In this document: one piece after another, positions 27,236-37,231 of the stretch
Layout: every line of letters starts with the position of its first letter
Position numbering within the stretch: the first letter of the stretch is position 1
Assembly: GCF_013004065.1 (NCBI RefSeq)
Contig: NZ_CP053084.1
Coordinates: 1,240,001-1,304,000 of the forward strand
Origin: Limnobacter sp. SAORIC-580
GTDB lineage: Bacteria > Pseudomonadota > Gammaproteobacteria > Burkholderiales > Burkholderiaceae_B
Direction of reading: 5' to 3'
Length of the DNA stretch: 64,000 bases
Program-made: the position numbers and the translations under genes
The notes under the pieces: generated by a model
What the model saw: the letters and a program-made list of their open reading frames with translations, nothing else
What the model was told of the DNA's origin: nothing
The model's database searches: none

Positions 27236-27598
27236 ATGAGCATTTTCAATACATTCTTGGTGGTCATGCAGATCATCTCTGCAATCGCCGTAATCGTTCT
27301 TGTTTTGCTGCAGCACGGCAAGGGCGCAGACATGGGCGCAGCCTTCGGCAGCGGCTCATCCGGCAGCCTGTTTGGTGCAACCGGATCGGCGAATTTCTTG
27401 AGCCGGGCCACAGGCTTTTGTGCTACAATCTTTCTGCTTTGCACACTGGGTTTGGCCTTTTATTCTAGGGCCGGCGTCGAAGCAGAATCCAGTGGTGTGA
27501 TGGAGGCCATTCAGGCTTCTCCAGCAGAGGGAACGGCAACCCCTGCGGAGACCAAGCCGGCTGAGCCAAAAACGCCCGTGCAGGACATTCCAAAGTAA
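27236..27598 (+). CDS. secG: Preprotein translocase subunit SecG
   Basis: 120 residues, with two membrane segments (FLVVMQIISAIAVIVLVLLQH and ATIFLLCTLGLAFY) and the conserved loop GKGADMGAAFGSGSSGSLFGATGSANFLSRAT between them. Part of SecYEG; raises translocation efficiency. The tail after residue 85 is Ala/Pro/Glu-rich and probably disordered. Followed by tRNA-Leu after 34 bases. Confidence 0.95.
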   Translation: MSIFNTFLVVMQIISAIAVIVLVLLQHGKGADMGAAFGSGSSGSLFGATGSANFLSRATGFCATIFLLCTLGLAFYSRAGVEAESSGVMEAIQASPAEGTATPAETKPAEPKTPVQDIPK

Positions 27599-27632
27599 TT
27601 CGTTGCGAAGCAATGTGTTGCAGCAACAATAT

Positions 27633-27718
27633 GCCGACGTGGTGGAATTGGTAGACACGCTATCTTGAGGGGGTAGTGGCCACAGGCTGTACGAGTTCGA
27701 GTCTCGTCGTCGGCACCA
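27633..27718 (+). tRNA. tRNA-Leu (GAG)
   Basis: 86 bases with encoded CCA. Acceptor stem GCCGACG/CGTCGGC (27633-27639 with 27708-27714), discriminator A; D arm with GGTAGACACGC; anticodon stem CTATC/GGTAG with loop TTGAGGG, anticodon GAG; a long variable arm of the class II type; T loop TTCGAGT. It reads CUC/CUU leucine codons. Position between secG and nuoA is the same as in other betaproteobacteria. Confidence 0.96.
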
Positions 27719-27729
27719 AGGTTTAAATC

Positions 27730-27764
27730 AAAGCCGGTCTTGTACATAACGACCGGCTTTTTTT
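27730..27764 (+). terminator. Intrinsic terminator after tRNA-Leu
   Basis: AAAGCCGGTC (27730-27739) and GACCGGCTTT (27751-27760) form a perfect ten-pair stem with an 11-base loop and a T-run to 27764. It should end the tpiA-secG-tRNA transcript and separate it from the nuo operon. No clear nuo promoter was found in the 41 bases after it. Confidence 0.9.
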
Positions 27765-27805
27765 CGGGCTAATCGAAGGCCATTAGGGTTTACACGGGAG
27801 TCACA

Positions 27806-28165
27806 GTGAATTTAGAGTCTTATTTTCCAGTGTTGTTGTTCATCCTTGTGGGGATCGGTGTAGGCGGTGGTGCCATGCTGGTCGGTCGAGTTCTCGCCCC
27901 CCACCGCCCTGACGGGCAAAAACTTTCCCCATACGAGTGTGGTTTTGAAGCCTTCGAAGATGCACGCATGCAATTCGATGTGCGCTATTACCTCGTTGCC
28001 ATTCTTTTTATTCTGTTCGATCTCGAAATCGCCTTTCTCTTCCCCTGGGCTGTGGCCTATCGGGAAATTGGTCCAGTCGGTTTCTGGGCCATGATGATTT
28101 TTCTGGGTGTTCTGGTGGTGGGCTTCATTTATGAATGGACCCGCGGTGCGCTGGACTGGGAATAA
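27806..28165 (+). CDS. nuoA: NADH-quinone oxidoreductase subunit A
   Basis: 119 residues, three membrane segments; GTG start with GGGAG 7 bases upstream. The conserved [32 protein letters not shown] segment is intact and includes the cysteine of the A/H/J quinone-channel loop. First gene of a 14-gene complex I operon in the standard A-N order, encoding the proton-pumping NADH dehydrogenase of the inner membrane. Confidence 0.96.
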   Translation: MNLESYFPVLLFILVGIGVGGGAMLVGRVLAPHRPDGQKLSPYECGFEAFEDARMQFDVRYYLVAILFILFDLEIAFLFPWAVAYREIGPVGFWAMMIFLGVLVVGFIYEWTRGALDWE

Positions 28166-28230
28166 GTTGTCGAATAAGCGGGCTATTTACGGGCAATTGA
28201 TCGCCCCACTTTCGTGAAGGTAGTAAGCAA

Positions 28231-28707
28231 ATGGGTATTGACGGCGTTTTAAACGAAGGTTTTATCACCACCACGGCTGACAAGTTGATCAACTGGGGTC
28301 GCACAGGTTCGCTTTGGCCGATGACATTTGGTTTGGCGTGTTGTGCTGTTGAAATGATGCATGCGGGTGCCAGTCGCTACGACCTGGACCGTTTCGGCAT
28401 TATTTTCCGCCCCAGTCCGCGCCAATCCGACCTCATGATTGTTGCAGGCACGCTGTGCAACAAAATGGCACCGGCTTTGCGCAAGGTATACGACCAAATG
28501 GCCGAGCCGCGCTGGGTCCTATCCATGGGCTCTTGTGCCAATGGTGGTGGTTACTATCACTATTCGTATTCGGTGGTTCGGGGTTGTGATCGCATCGTAC
28601 CCGTTGATGTGTACGTGCCTGGCTGCCCACCCACAGCGGAAGCGCTCATGTACGGTCTGCTCCAGTTGCAGAACAAGATCAAAACAACTTCCACCATTGC
28701 GCGATAA
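28231..28707 (+). CDS. nuoB: NADH-quinone oxidoreductase subunit B
   Basis: 158 residues. Carries the ligands of cluster N2, the last 4Fe-4S before quinone: the CC pair in [11 protein letters not shown] (about 41-42), the Cys in [15 protein letters not shown] and the Cys in [16 protein letters not shown]. Peripheral subunit at the membrane junction, next to NuoD. Lies 65 bases after nuoA. Confidence 0.97.
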   Translation: MGIDGVLNEGFITTTADKLINWGRTGSLWPMTFGLACCAVEMMHAGASRYDLDRFGIIFRPSPRQSDLMIVAGTLCNKMAPALRKVYDQMAEPRWVLSMGSCANGGGYYHYSYSVVRGCDRIVPVDVYVPGCPPTAEALMYGLLQLQNKIKTTSTIAR

Positions 28708-28719
28708 GGGGTTCTATTC

Positions 28720-29331
28720 ATGACACAGAACCAAACTTTGAGCCTGGAAAAGTTAAGCGCCGACCTTGCCGCCGCGCTCGGTGATCGTATTGTTGAATGC
28801 AAAGTGGCCTTCGGTGAAGTGAACCTGACGGTGAAGGCAGATTCCTATTTTGAATCGTGCACGATACTTCGCGACCATGAGAACCTGCAGTTTGAACAGC
28901 TGATCGACCTGTGTGGCCTTGACCGCAGTGAGTATGGCAATGAATTGAATGAATCCCAGCGTTTCTGGGTGGTGTGTCAGTTGTTGTCAGTGTCCAAAAA
29001 CATGCGTGTGCGTCTGAAGGTGTGCTGTCCTGACGACGATCTGCCCACTGTTGCCTCGGTAATCGACGTTTGGTCTTCTGCCAACTGGTATGAGCGCGAG
29101 GCGTTCGATTTGTACGGCATTGTGTTCGAGGGGCACCCCGACTTGCGTCGCATTTTGACCGACTATGGTTTTGTGGGCCATCCGTTCCGCAAAGACTTCC
29201 CCTTGTCTGGTCATGTTGAAATGCGATACGACCCAGAGTTGGGCCGTGTCGTGTACCAACCCGTCACCATTGAGCCGCGTGAAATTACACCCCGCATCAT
29301 TCGCGAACCTCAATATGGTGGAGCGAAATAA
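28720..29331 (+). CDS. nuoC: NADH-quinone oxidoreductase subunit C
   Basis: 203 residues, the 30-kDa subunit. The family segment [37 protein letters not shown] is complete near residues 125-165. Separate from nuoD, unlike the fused NuoCD of E. coli. It helps form the quinone module and holds no cofactor. nuoD starts 2 bases after its stop. Confidence 0.96.
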   Translation: MTQNQTLSLEKLSADLAAALGDRIVECKVAFGEVNLTVKADSYFESCTILRDHENLQFEQLIDLCGLDRSEYGNELNESQRFWVVCQLLSVSKNMRVRLKVCCPDDDLPTVASVIDVWSSANWYEREAFDLYGIVFEGHPDLRRILTDYGFVGHPFRKDFPLSGHVEMRYDPELGRVVYQPVTIEPREITPRIIREPQYGGAK

Positions 29332-29333
29332 TC

Positions 29334-30587
29334 ATGGCTGAAATTAAAAACTACACCCTGAACTTTGGTCCCCAGCACCCCGCCGCACACGGTGTGTTGC
29401 GTTTGGTGCTTGAACTGGATGGTGAAGTGGTGCAACGTGCCGACCCACATATCGGTTTGCTGCACCGTGGCACTGAGAAACTGGCTGAGCACAAAACATT
29501 CATTCAATCGCTGCCGTACATGGACCGCCTTGATTACGTGTCCATGATGTGCAACGAGCATGCTTACTGCATGGCCATTGAAAAGCTCTTGAACATCGAA
29601 GTACCTGTTCGCGCGCAATATATTCGCGTGATGTTCGACGAAATCACCCGCATTCTGAACCACCTGCTGTGGCTGGGTGCTCACGGTCTTGATGTGGGTG
29701 CGATGGCGGTGTTTCTGTACGCCTTCCGTGAACGTGAGGATTTGATGGACTGCTACGAGGCAGTGTCAGGTGCACGTTTGCACGCCGCATATTTCCGCCC
29801 CGGTGGCGTGTATCGGGACCTTCCGGACCGCATGCCCCAGTACAAACCTTCCAAGGTTCGTTCAGCTAAAAAAGTGGATGCACTAAACAAGAATCGTCAA
29901 GGTTCGTTGCTTGATTTTCTGGATGACTTCACCCAGCGTTTCCCGAAGTACGTGGATGAGTACGAAACCCTGCTGACGGATAACCGAATCTGGAAGCAGC
30001 GTTTGGTCGGCGTGGGTGTAGTTACACCTGAACGCGCTTTGTCCATGGGCTTTACCGGTCCCATGTTGCGAGGCTCGGGCATTGCCTGGGACTTGCGCAA
30101 GAAGCAACCTTACGAAGTGTATGACCGTCTGGATTTCGACATACCTGTGGGCAAGAACGGCGATTGCTATGACCGCTATTTGGTGCGTGTTGAAGAAATG
30201 CGCCAGTCGAACAAAATTATCAAGCAGTGTATCGATTGGTTGCGTGTCAACCCTGGCCCCGTAATGAGCGACAACCACAAGGTGTCGCCACCCAAGCGCG
30301 TGGACATGAAGACCAACATGGAAGAACTGATCCACCACTTCAAGCTGTTCACCGAAGGTATGCACGTGCCCGAGGGTGAGTCCTATGCAGCGGTTGAGCA
30401 CCCCAAGGGTGAGTTTGGTATTTACTTGGTCGCAGATGGCGCAAACAAGCCCTATCGCTTGAAAATTCGCGCGCCGGGCTTTGCACACCTGCAAGGATTG
30501 GACGAAATGTCTCGTGGTCACATGCTGGCTGACGTGGTTACCATCATCGGTACCCAAGACATCGTGTTCGGTGAAATTGATCGCTAA
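29334..30587 (+). CDS. nuoD: NADH-quinone oxidoreductase subunit D
   Basis: 417 residues, the 49-kDa subunit derived from the NiFe hydrogenase large subunit. [23 protein letters not shown] at the N-terminus contains the quinone-site histidine; [11 protein letters not shown] and [26 protein letters not shown] are further signatures. With NuoB it forms the quinone pocket. Starts 2 bases after nuoC. Confidence 0.97.
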   Translation: MAEIKNYTLNFGPQHPAAHGVLRLVLELDGEVVQRADPHIGLLHRGTEKLAEHKTFIQSLPYMDRLDYVSMMCNEHAYCMAIEKLLNIEVPVRAQYIRVMFDEITRILNHLLWLGAHGLDVGAMAVFLYAFREREDLMDCYEAVSGARLHAAYFRPGGVYRDLPDRMPQYKPSKVRSAKKVDALNKNRQGSLLDFLDDFTQRFPKYVDEYETLLTDNRIWKQRLVGVGVVTPERALSMGFTGPMLRGSGIAWDLRKKQPYEVYDRLDFDIPVGKNGDCYDRYLVRVEEMRQSNKIIKQCIDWLRVNPGPVMSDNHKVSPPKRVDMKTNMEELIHHFKLFTEGMHVPEGESYAAVEHPKGEFGIYLVADGANKPYRLKIRAPGFAHLQGLDEMSRGHMLADVVTIIGTQDIVFGEIDR

Positions 30588-30602
30588 GGATTGAATTGAA
30601 TC

Positions 30603-31082
30603 ATGAAGTTGAGCGAAAACGCCTATCGTTTGATAGACAAAGAACTGACCAAATACCCGGCTGACCAAAAAATTTCGGCGGTCATGGCGGGCTTGCGCAT
30701 TGCCCAGGTGGAACTTGGCTGGTTGCCCACTGATGCAATCGAGGCAGTTGCCGAATACCTGGAAATTCCACCGATTGCGGCGTATGAAGTGGCCACGTTC
30801 TACAACATGTACGACACCAAAAAAGTGGGCAAGTCGAAGATTGTTGTGTGTACGAACTTGCCATGTGCATTGTCCGGCGGTACCGATGCAGCCGAATACT
30901 TGAAGAAAAAACTGGGTATTGATTACAACGAAACCACCAAAGACGGCCTGTTCACCCTGAAAGAAGGTGAGTGCATGGGCGCTTGCGGCGATTCCCCAGT
31001 GATGTTGGTGAACAACCACCGCATGTGCAGTTTTATGAGCAACGAGAAAATCGATGCGCTGGTAGAGGAGTTGAAGTCATGA
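30603..31082 (+). CDS. nuoE: NADH-quinone oxidoreductase subunit E
   Basis: 159 residues, thioredoxin-like 24-kDa subunit with 2Fe-2S cluster N1a. The four ligands are the two cysteines near 81-86 ([10 protein letters not shown]) and the pair in CMGACGDSP about 40 residues later. With NuoF and NuoG it forms the NADH-oxidising module. Its stop overlaps the nuoF ATG as ATGA. Confidence 0.96.
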   Translation: MKLSENAYRLIDKELTKYPADQKISAVMAGLRIAQVELGWLPTDAIEAVAEYLEIPPIAAYEVATFYNMYDTKKVGKSKIVVCTNLPCALSGGTDAAEYLKKKLGIDYNETTKDGLFTLKEGECMGACGDSPVMLVNNHRMCSFMSNEKIDALVEELKS

Positions 31083-32374
31083 CTTGTTTGCACGGACGAC
31101 ACATTAACCCGGTAATTTTGGCTGGTCTCGATGGCAGCAACTGGGACCTGAAAGGTTACGAAGCACGTGGTGGTTACAAGGCGCTGCGCAAAATCCTGAC
31201 TGAAGGTATTTCTCAAGAAGACGTCATTGCAGAAGTGAAGAAGTCTGCGTTGCGCGGTCGTGGAGGCGCGGGTTTTCCAACCGGCCTGAAATGGAGCTTC
31301 ATGCCCCGCCAGTTTCCGGGTCAAAAGTATTTGGCCTGTAACTCGGATGAAGGCGAGCCAGGCACATTTAAAGACCGCGACATTTTGCGTTACAACCCGC
31401 ACTCAGTCATCGAAGGCATGGCGATCGCCGCATACGCCATGGGCATTTCCGTGGGTTACAACTACATTCACGGCGAGATCTGGGAAACCTACGAACGCTT
31501 TGAAGAAGCACTGGAACAGGCTCGCGCTGCTGGGTACCTGGGCGATAACATCATGGGTTCGAAGTTCAGCTTCCAGCTGCATGCACACCAGGGTTATGGC
31601 GCTTACATTTGCGGTGAAGAAACCGCGCTGATTGAGTCTATCGAAGGCAAAAAGGGCCAACCTCGTTTCAAGCCACCGTTTCCGGCTTCCTACGGCATTT
31701 ACGGCAAGCCCACCACCATTAACAACACAGAAACATTCGCTGCGGTGCCGTTCATTATTCAGAATGGCGGCGACTGGTTTCTCGAGCTGGGTAAGCCTAA
31801 CAACGGCGGCACGAAGATTTTCTCGATTTCCGGCGATGTTGAAAAGCCCGGCAACTATGAAATTCCCCTGGGAACACCCTTTGCAACCTTGCTTGAAATG
31901 GCTGGTGGCATGAAGGGTGGCCGCAAGATCAAGGCTGTGATTCCGGGTGGTTCGTCCATGCCCGTGTTGCCCGGTGACGTGATGATGGCCACCGACATGG
32001 ACTACGACTCCATCGCAAAAGCGGGCTCTATGTTGGGTTCAGGTGCGGTTATCGTGATGGACGAAACACGCTGCATGGTGAAAAGCCTGTTGCGCCTTTC
32101 TTATTTTTATTACGAAGAAAGCTGTGGCCAATGTACGCCTTGCCGTGAAGGCACAGGTTGGTTGTACCGAATCATCAACCGCATTGAACACGGAGAAGGT
32201 CGCCCTGAAGACCTGGACATGTTGAACTCGATTGCCGACAACATTCAGGGGCGCACCATTTGTGCGCTGGGCGATGCTGCTGCCATGCCAGTTCGTGCTT
32301 TCCTGAAACATTTCCATGAAGAATTTGAGCATCACATCACACACAAGTCGTGCATTGTGCCGGCTTACGTTTGA
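31079..32374 (+). CDS. nuoF: NADH-quinone oxidoreductase subunit F
   Basis: 431 residues, the 51-kDa subunit binding NADH, FMN and cluster N3. Seen: [14 protein letters not shown] (FMN/NADH glycine-rich loop, about 60-73), [14 protein letters not shown], and the 4Fe-4S motif [12 protein letters not shown] with the fourth Cys in [10 protein letters not shown]. The ATG at 31079 overlaps the nuoE stop; a longer in-frame start lies inside nuoE and is rejected. Confidence 0.97.
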   Translation: MTCLHGRHINPVILAGLDGSNWDLKGYEARGGYKALRKILTEGISQEDVIAEVKKSALRGRGGAGFPTGLKWSFMPRQFPGQKYLACNSDEGEPGTFKDRDILRYNPHSVIEGMAIAAYAMGISVGYNYIHGEIWETYERFEEALEQARAAGYLGDNIMGSKFSFQLHAHQGYGAYICGEETALIESIEGKKGQPRFKPPFPASYGIYGKPTTINNTETFAAVPFIIQNGGDWFLELGKPNNGGTKIFSISGDVEKPGNYEIPLGTPFATLLEMAGGMKGGRKIKAVIPGGSSMPVLPGDVMMATDMDYDSIAKAGSMLGSGAVIVMDETRCMVKSLLRLSYFYYEESCGQCTPCREGTGWLYRIINRIEHGEGRPEDLDMLNSIADNIQGRTICALGDAAAMPVRAFLKHFHEEFEHHITHKSCIVPAYV

Positions 32375-32394
32375 TTCCCTGCGGGTAGATACAA

Positions 32395-34671
32395 ATGGTT
32401 GAACTAGAGATTGATGGTGTAAAAGTTGAAGTGGCCGAGGGCAGCATGCTCATGGACGCCGCTGAGAAGGCAGGCAGCTATGTGCCTCACTTTTGCTATC
32501 ACAAAAAATTGTCGATTGCGGCCAACTGCCGCATGTGTCTGGTCGATGTAGAAAAAGCGCCCAAGCCTTTGCCCGCTTGCGCTACACCTGTGTCGCCCGG
32601 CATGATTGTTCGCACCAAAAGCGAAAAAGCCGTGAACGCCCAAAAAAGCGTCATGGAATTTTTGCTGATTAATCACCCGCTTGATTGCCCGATTTGCGAC
32701 CAAGGTGGCGAGTGTCAGTTGCAGGACATCGCAGTGGGTTACGGTGGCGTGTCTTCACGCTATCAGGAAGAAAAGCGCGTTGTATTTTACAAAGACATCG
32801 GCCCGCTGGTTTCTGCGCAGGAAATGAGCCGTTGCATTCACTGTACACGTTGCGTGCGTTTTGGCCAGGAAGTGGCAGGCGTCATGGAACTGGGCATGGC
32901 CAATCGTGGTGAACATTCAGAAATTCTGAGCTTTGTGGGCAATTCTGTGGATTCAGAATTGTCGGGCAACATGATTGATCTGTGTCCCGTGGGCGCACTC
33001 ACATCCAAGCCTTTCCGTTACAACGCCCGCACTTGGGAAATGGCGCGTCGCAAGTCAGTTGCCGCCCATGACAGTCTGGGTTCTAACGTGGTGGTTCAGG
33101 TCAAAGCCGACAAAGTCATGCGCATTGTTCCGCAAGAAAATGACAGTGTGAACGAGTGCTGGATTTCGGACCGTGACCGTTTTAGTTACGAAGGCTTGCT
33201 GTCAACTGATCGTCTGACTGAACCGATGATCAAGAAGAACGGTCAGTGGGTAACAACTGACTGGCAAACCGCGCTGAATGTGGCGTTTGAAGGTTTGAAG
33301 AAAGCCCGCCGGGAATCGACGGACCTGAACAGCATTGCGATGTTGGTTTCACCGAACAGCAGCTTCGAGGAAATGGCCTTGGCCAAAGCCTTGATGACAG
33401 GCCTTGGTTCAACAAGCATTGATGCAGGCTTGCGGCACAGTGCAAACTTGAGCCTGGTCGGTGCCAAGCCTTGGTTGGGTACCTCAATTCAACAGTTGGC
33501 AGATGCGGAATCCATCGTTGTAGTGGGTGCTGACCCCCGCAATGATCAGCCTTTGCTGACCCAGCGTATTCGCCAAGCTGCAAAGCAGGGCGCCCGTGTG
33601 GTGCTGGTGAATGCAGGTGGATTGGATCCATTGATGCCAAAAGCCGTGTGGCTGAAGGCTGCTCCTTCGAAGTGGGCTGATACATTGAATCACCATGCTG
33701 TGGCCAACGCACTAAGCGCGCCTGAAGGTGGCAAGTTTGTGTTGATCGGCCAACAGGTGTTGATGAGCCCATTTGCAGGCCAAGTGTTGGCCAAGGCGGT
33801 CGAGTTGGCCAAATCAACAGGTGCCACATTGGGCTTCCTGGGCGATGGTGCCAATTGGGTCGGGTCTTTCGTGGCAGGCATTCAAGCCAGCGCCCATGGT
33901 GGCAAAAATGCTCAAACCATGCTGGATGGCAAGGCCAAAGCAGCCATTGTTTTTGGTGCTGAACCAGACTTGGACAGCGTGCAGGGACAGAAGATTGTGC
34001 GCGGTCTGATCGATGCGGAATTTGTGGTACAAGCCAGTGCGTTTGTGGGCAATGCCAAGCAGTATGCGGATGTGTTGTTGCCCATTGCGCCCAGCACTGA
34101 AACCTCGGGCACTTTCATCAACATCGCAGGCACTGCTCAAACATTCAAAGCGGCGGTTCGCCCTCTGGGTGAAACACGCCCAGGCTGGAAGGTGTTGCGA
34201 GTGTTGGGCAATTTGCTGGGCCTGGAAGGTTTTGAGTTCAACAGTTCTGAAGAAGTATTGAAAGCATTCTTGCCTGCCAATCTTGCTGCTTCGCTGAGCA
34301 ATACGATTCCTGAACAAACGGTGGCCGGAGTGGCTCTAAGTGGAAACCTTGAATTGGCTGCTTTTGCGCCAATTTACGACACCGATGCATTGGTTCGTCG
34401 TGCCGACTCGCTGCGCAAAACCAAGGCTGCCAAACCGGCACTTGCACAAATCAGTGCGCAAACAGCCGGGTTATTGGGTGTCAAGTCTGGTGACAAAATT
34501 CAATTGACAGACTCTGAGGGCGGCACGTTGCGGGCTGCGGTTCTAGTGAATAAAACAATTGCTGACAACACAGTGTTGGTGCCAATGGGGCGTGTGGATT
34601 CGCAAAGCCTGCGCACCGTGTTTGGGGGTGTTACGGTCGAGGCAGTGGTGGCCAGCGAGGTGCAGGCATGA
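32395..34671 (+). CDS. nuoG: NADH-quinone oxidoreductase subunit G
   Basis: 758 residues. N-terminal ferredoxin-like 2Fe-2S domain ([15 protein letters not shown], then ACATPV), the HxxxC-type site ([18 protein letters not shown]) and the 4Fe-4S site [11 protein letters not shown] within the first 170 residues; then a molybdopterin-oxidoreductase-like domain without an evident cofactor site. The extra N7 cluster motif of E. coli NuoG was not seen. Its stop overlaps nuoH as ATGA. Confidence 0.95.
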   Translation: MVELEIDGVKVEVAEGSMLMDAAEKAGSYVPHFCYHKKLSIAANCRMCLVDVEKAPKPLPACATPVSPGMIVRTKSEKAVNAQKSVMEFLLINHPLDCPICDQGGECQLQDIAVGYGGVSSRYQEEKRVVFYKDIGPLVSAQEMSRCIHCTRCVRFGQEVAGVMELGMANRGEHSEILSFVGNSVDSELSGNMIDLCPVGALTSKPFRYNARTWEMARRKSVAAHDSLGSNVVVQVKADKVMRIVPQENDSVNECWISDRDRFSYEGLLSTDRLTEPMIKKNGQWVTTDWQTALNVAFEGLKKARRESTDLNSIAMLVSPNSSFEEMALAKALMTGLGSTSIDAGLRHSANLSLVGAKPWLGTSIQQLADAESIVVVGADPRNDQPLLTQRIRQAAKQGARVVLVNAGGLDPLMPKAVWLKAAPSKWADTLNHHAVANALSAPEGGKFVLIGQQVLMSPFAGQVLAKAVELAKSTGATLGFLGDGANWVGSFVAGIQASAHGGKNAQTMLDGKAKAAIVFGAEPDLDSVQGQKIVRGLIDAEFVVQASAFVGNAKQYADVLLPIAPSTETSGTFINIAGTAQTFKAAVRPLGETRPGWKVLRVLGNLLGLEGFEFNSSEEVLKAFLPANLAASLSNTIPEQTVAGVALSGNLELAAFAPIYDTDALVRRADSLRKTKAAKPALAQISAQTAGLLGVKSGDKIQLTDSEGGTLRAAVLVNKTIADNTVLVPMGRVDSQSLRTVFGGVTVEAVVASEVQA

Positions 34672-35735
34672 GTTCACCCATCGACATGATCACGACCTTT
34701 GGTTCTGATTTACTCGGACCAGCCTGGGTGCCCGTTTGGACTCTGATCAAGATTTTGACTATCACCTTGCCGTTGCTGGGTTGCGTCGCTTATCTGACCT
34801 ATTGGGAACGCAAAATGATTGGCCGCATGCACATTCGCATGGGTCCAAGTTATGTGGGCCCAATGGGTTTGCTTCAGCCGATCGCCGACGCGGTCAAGAT
34901 GATGTTCAAGGAAATCATCGTGCCGATGAACGCCAACAAAGGCTTGTTCATCATCGCGCCGATCATGACCATCATGCCGGCCTTGGCGGCATGGGCAGTC
35001 ATCCCGTTTGGGCCAGAAACCGTTTTGGCCAATGTGAATGCTGGTTTGCTTTACCTCATGGCCATTACATCGCTTGAGGTGTACGGCGTGATCATTGCAG
35101 GCTGGGCATCCAACTCCAAGTACGCCTTCCTGGCCGCCATGCGTGCTTCTGCGCAAATGGTGTCCTATGAATTGGCGATTGGTTTTGTGCTGGTCACCGT
35201 ATTGCTGGTGGCGGGCAGCCTGAACATGACTGACATCGTGATGACTCAAACCACCGGTCAGTTCGCCGATATGGGCTTGAACTTCCTGTCCTGGAACTGG
35301 TTGCCTTTGTTGCCCTTGCTGGTGATCTACATGATCTCTGCGGTGGCTGAAACCAACCGCCACCCCTTTGACGTGGTTGAAGGGGAATCCGAAATTGTGG
35401 CGGGCCACATGGTGGAATATTCCGGCATGACCTTTGCCATTTTCTTCCTGGCCGAATACGCCAACATGATTTTGCTGTCCTGTTTGGCTGCGATCATGTT
35501 CTTCGGTGGTTGGGACGCGCCAGTCGCATTCCTGAGTTTCATTCCAGGCTGGATCTGGCTGGGTATTAAAACCTTCTTGCTGGTGTCGATGTTCATCTGG
35601 TTCCGTGCATCATTCCCGCGTTACCGCTACGACCAGATCATGCGTCTGGGCTGGAAGGTGTTCATTCCGTTGACACTGGTTTGGCTGGTGGTGGTTGCTG
35701 CCTGGATGCAGACTCCCTGGAACATCTGGAATTAA
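34668..35735 (+). CDS. nuoH: NADH-quinone oxidoreductase subunit H
   Basis: 355 residues, about eight membrane segments. Lines the quinone entry channel. Conserved loops are present: [34 protein letters not shown] near 45-78 and [28 protein letters not shown] near 225-252, with the carboxylates of the proposed E-channel. Overlaps nuoG by 4 bases and is followed by nuoI after 13. Confidence 0.97.
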   Translation: MSSPIDMITTFGSDLLGPAWVPVWTLIKILTITLPLLGCVAYLTYWERKMIGRMHIRMGPSYVGPMGLLQPIADAVKMMFKEIIVPMNANKGLFIIAPIMTIMPALAAWAVIPFGPETVLANVNAGLLYLMAITSLEVYGVIIAGWASNSKYAFLAAMRASAQMVSYELAIGFVLVTVLLVAGSLNMTDIVMTQTTGQFADMGLNFLSWNWLPLLPLLVIYMISAVAETNRHPFDVVEGESEIVAGHMVEYSGMTFAIFFLAEYANMILLSCLAAIMFFGGWDAPVAFLSFIPGWIWLGIKTFLLVSMFIWFRASFPRYRYDQIMRLGWKVFIPLTLVWLVVVAAWMQTPWNIWN

Positions 35736-35748
35736 TTGAGAGCGAACC

Positions 35749-36240
35749 ATGTTTCAAGTTGTTAAAGAATTTTTGAACAGTCTGTTGCTGCGCGAGATGC
35801 TGAAAGGCATGGCGCTCACCATGGGTTATATGTTCACTCAACCCATCACGGTGCTTTACCCGATGGAGAAAACACCGATGTCGCCACGTTTTCGTGGATT
35901 GCACGCCTTACGTCGCTATGAAAATGGCGAAGAGCGCTGCATTGCATGCAAATTGTGTGAAGCAGTATGCCCGGCCATGGCAATTACGATTGAATCGGAA
36001 CAGCGCGAAGACGGCACACGCCGGACCAGCCGTTACGACATTGATTTGACCAAGTGTATTTTTTGCGGTTTCTGTGAAGAATCGTGCCCGGTGGATTCAA
36101 TTGTAGAAACACATATTCACGAATATCACGGTGAGAAGCGCGGTGATTTGTATTTCACCAAAGAAATGCTGCTGGCTGTGGGCGATCGTTATGAGGCTGA
36201 AATTGCAGCCAACCGCGAAGCCGATGCGGCCTACCGTTAA
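35749..36240 (+). CDS. nuoI: NADH-quinone oxidoreductase subunit I
   Basis: 163 residues, 8Fe-ferredoxin type. Two CXXCXXCXXXCP motifs, [12 protein letters not shown] and [12 protein letters not shown], hold clusters N6a and N6b that pass electrons from NuoG to NuoB. The N-terminal helix ([23 protein letters not shown]) rests on the membrane. RBS GAGAG precedes the ATG. Confidence 0.97.
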   Translation: MFQVVKEFLNSLLLREMLKGMALTMGYMFTQPITVLYPMEKTPMSPRFRGLHALRRYENGEERCIACKLCEAVCPAMAITIESEQREDGTRRTSRYDIDLTKCIFCGFCEESCPVDSIVETHIHEYHGEKRGDLYFTKEMLLAVGDRYEAEIAANREADAAYR

Positions 36241-36270
36241 CTCGATACAAAACTTAGAAGACTAAATGCA

Positions 36271-36903
36271 ATGGATGCAATAACCGGTTTCTTTTATGTG
36301 TTCGCCGCCATTTTGGTATTTGCAGCGGTGCGCGTAATCACCGCCAGCAATGCTGTACATGCAGCTTTGTACCTGGTCCTTTCGTTTTTCTCTGCATCTG
36401 CCCTGTGGATGTTGCTGGAGGCCGAGTTCCTGGCCATTTCACTGGTGCTGGTTTATGTGGGTGCGGTGATGGTGCTGTTCCTGTTCGTGGTCATGATGGT
36501 CGATGTGAACATGGACAAGGTACGTGCTGGCTTCTGGAAAAACCTGCCGGTGGCTGCCATCGTCGGCTCGCTGATCGCTTTCCAAATGTCAGTAGTATTG
36601 CTGCGTGGCTTTTGGGATCCCAATCTGGAAACGCCAGAACAGGCTGCCAACAACACTCAAGCCTTGGGTAAGTTGCTGTACACCGAGTATTTGTATCCGT
36701 TTGAAGTGGCTGCCTTGATTTTGTTGGTGGCGATGGTTGCGGCGATCGCGCTGACCTTGCGCAAGCGCAAGGACACGAAAGGCCAGGTGCCTTCAGACCA
36801 GGTTCGCGTGAAGTCAACTGACCGCGTGAAGCTTGTGAGCATGCCTGCTGATCTTGACCGCAAACAAACCAAAAGCGACACCACTGACGGTCGCCAAGCC
36901 TAA
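36271..36903 (+). CDS. nuoJ: NADH-quinone oxidoreductase subunit J
   Basis: 210 residues with five membrane segments. The pi-bulge region EAEFLAISLVLVYVGAVMVLFLFVVMMVDVNM is well kept. The C-terminal 40 residues are charged and hydrophilic, longer than in E. coli. Membrane-arm subunit next to NuoA, NuoH and NuoK. Confidence 0.95.
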   Translation: MDAITGFFYVFAAILVFAAVRVITASNAVHAALYLVLSFFSASALWMLLEAEFLAISLVLVYVGAVMVLFLFVVMMVDVNMDKVRAGFWKNLPVAAIVGSLIAFQMSVVLLRGFWDPNLETPEQAANNTQALGKLLYTEYLYPFEVAALILLVAMVAAIALTLRKRKDTKGQVPSDQVRVKSTDRVKLVSMPADLDRKQTKSDTTDGRQA

Positions 36904-36919
36904 CCGGGAATAGACAACA

Positions 36920-37225
36920 ATGATTTCACTTTCTCATTACCTCGTGCTGGGCGCGATTTTGTTCTCGATCAGCGTGATTGGCATTTTCCTGAACCGCAAA
37001 AACCTGATCGTGATTCTGATGGCCATTGAACTGATGCTTCTGGCCGTGAACATGAACTTCGTTGCGTTTTCTCACTTCTTGGGCGATTTGTCCGGGCAGT
37101 TGTTCGTTTTCTTTATTCTCACAGTGGCCGCTGCCGAGTCCGCAATTGGTTTGGCAATCCTGGTGGTCCTTTTCCGCAACATGAATTCAATCAACGTCGA
37201 AGATCTCGACCAGCTAAAGGGGTAA
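36920..37225 (+). CDS. nuoK: NADH-quinone oxidoreductase subunit K
   Basis: 101 residues, three membrane segments, MrpC-like. The two functionally important membrane glutamates are present, in [15 protein letters not shown] (near 37) and [14 protein letters not shown] (near 72). Starts 17 bases after nuoJ. Confidence 0.97.
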   Translation: MISLSHYLVLGAILFSISVIGIFLNRKNLIVILMAIELMLLAVNMNFVAFSHFLGDLSGQLFVFFILTVAAAESAIGLAILVVLFRNMNSINVEDLDQLKG

Positions 37226-37231
37226 GCGCGA

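Noticed and set aside
27765..27805. Search for a nuo operon promoter
   Set aside because: No acceptable -35/-10 pair fits in the 41 bases between the tRNA terminator and nuoA; the promoter may overlap the tRNA region or transcription may read through.
29883..31019. Leftward open frame of 378 codons opposite nuoD-nuoE
   Set aside because: Antisense shadow of well-conserved complex I genes.
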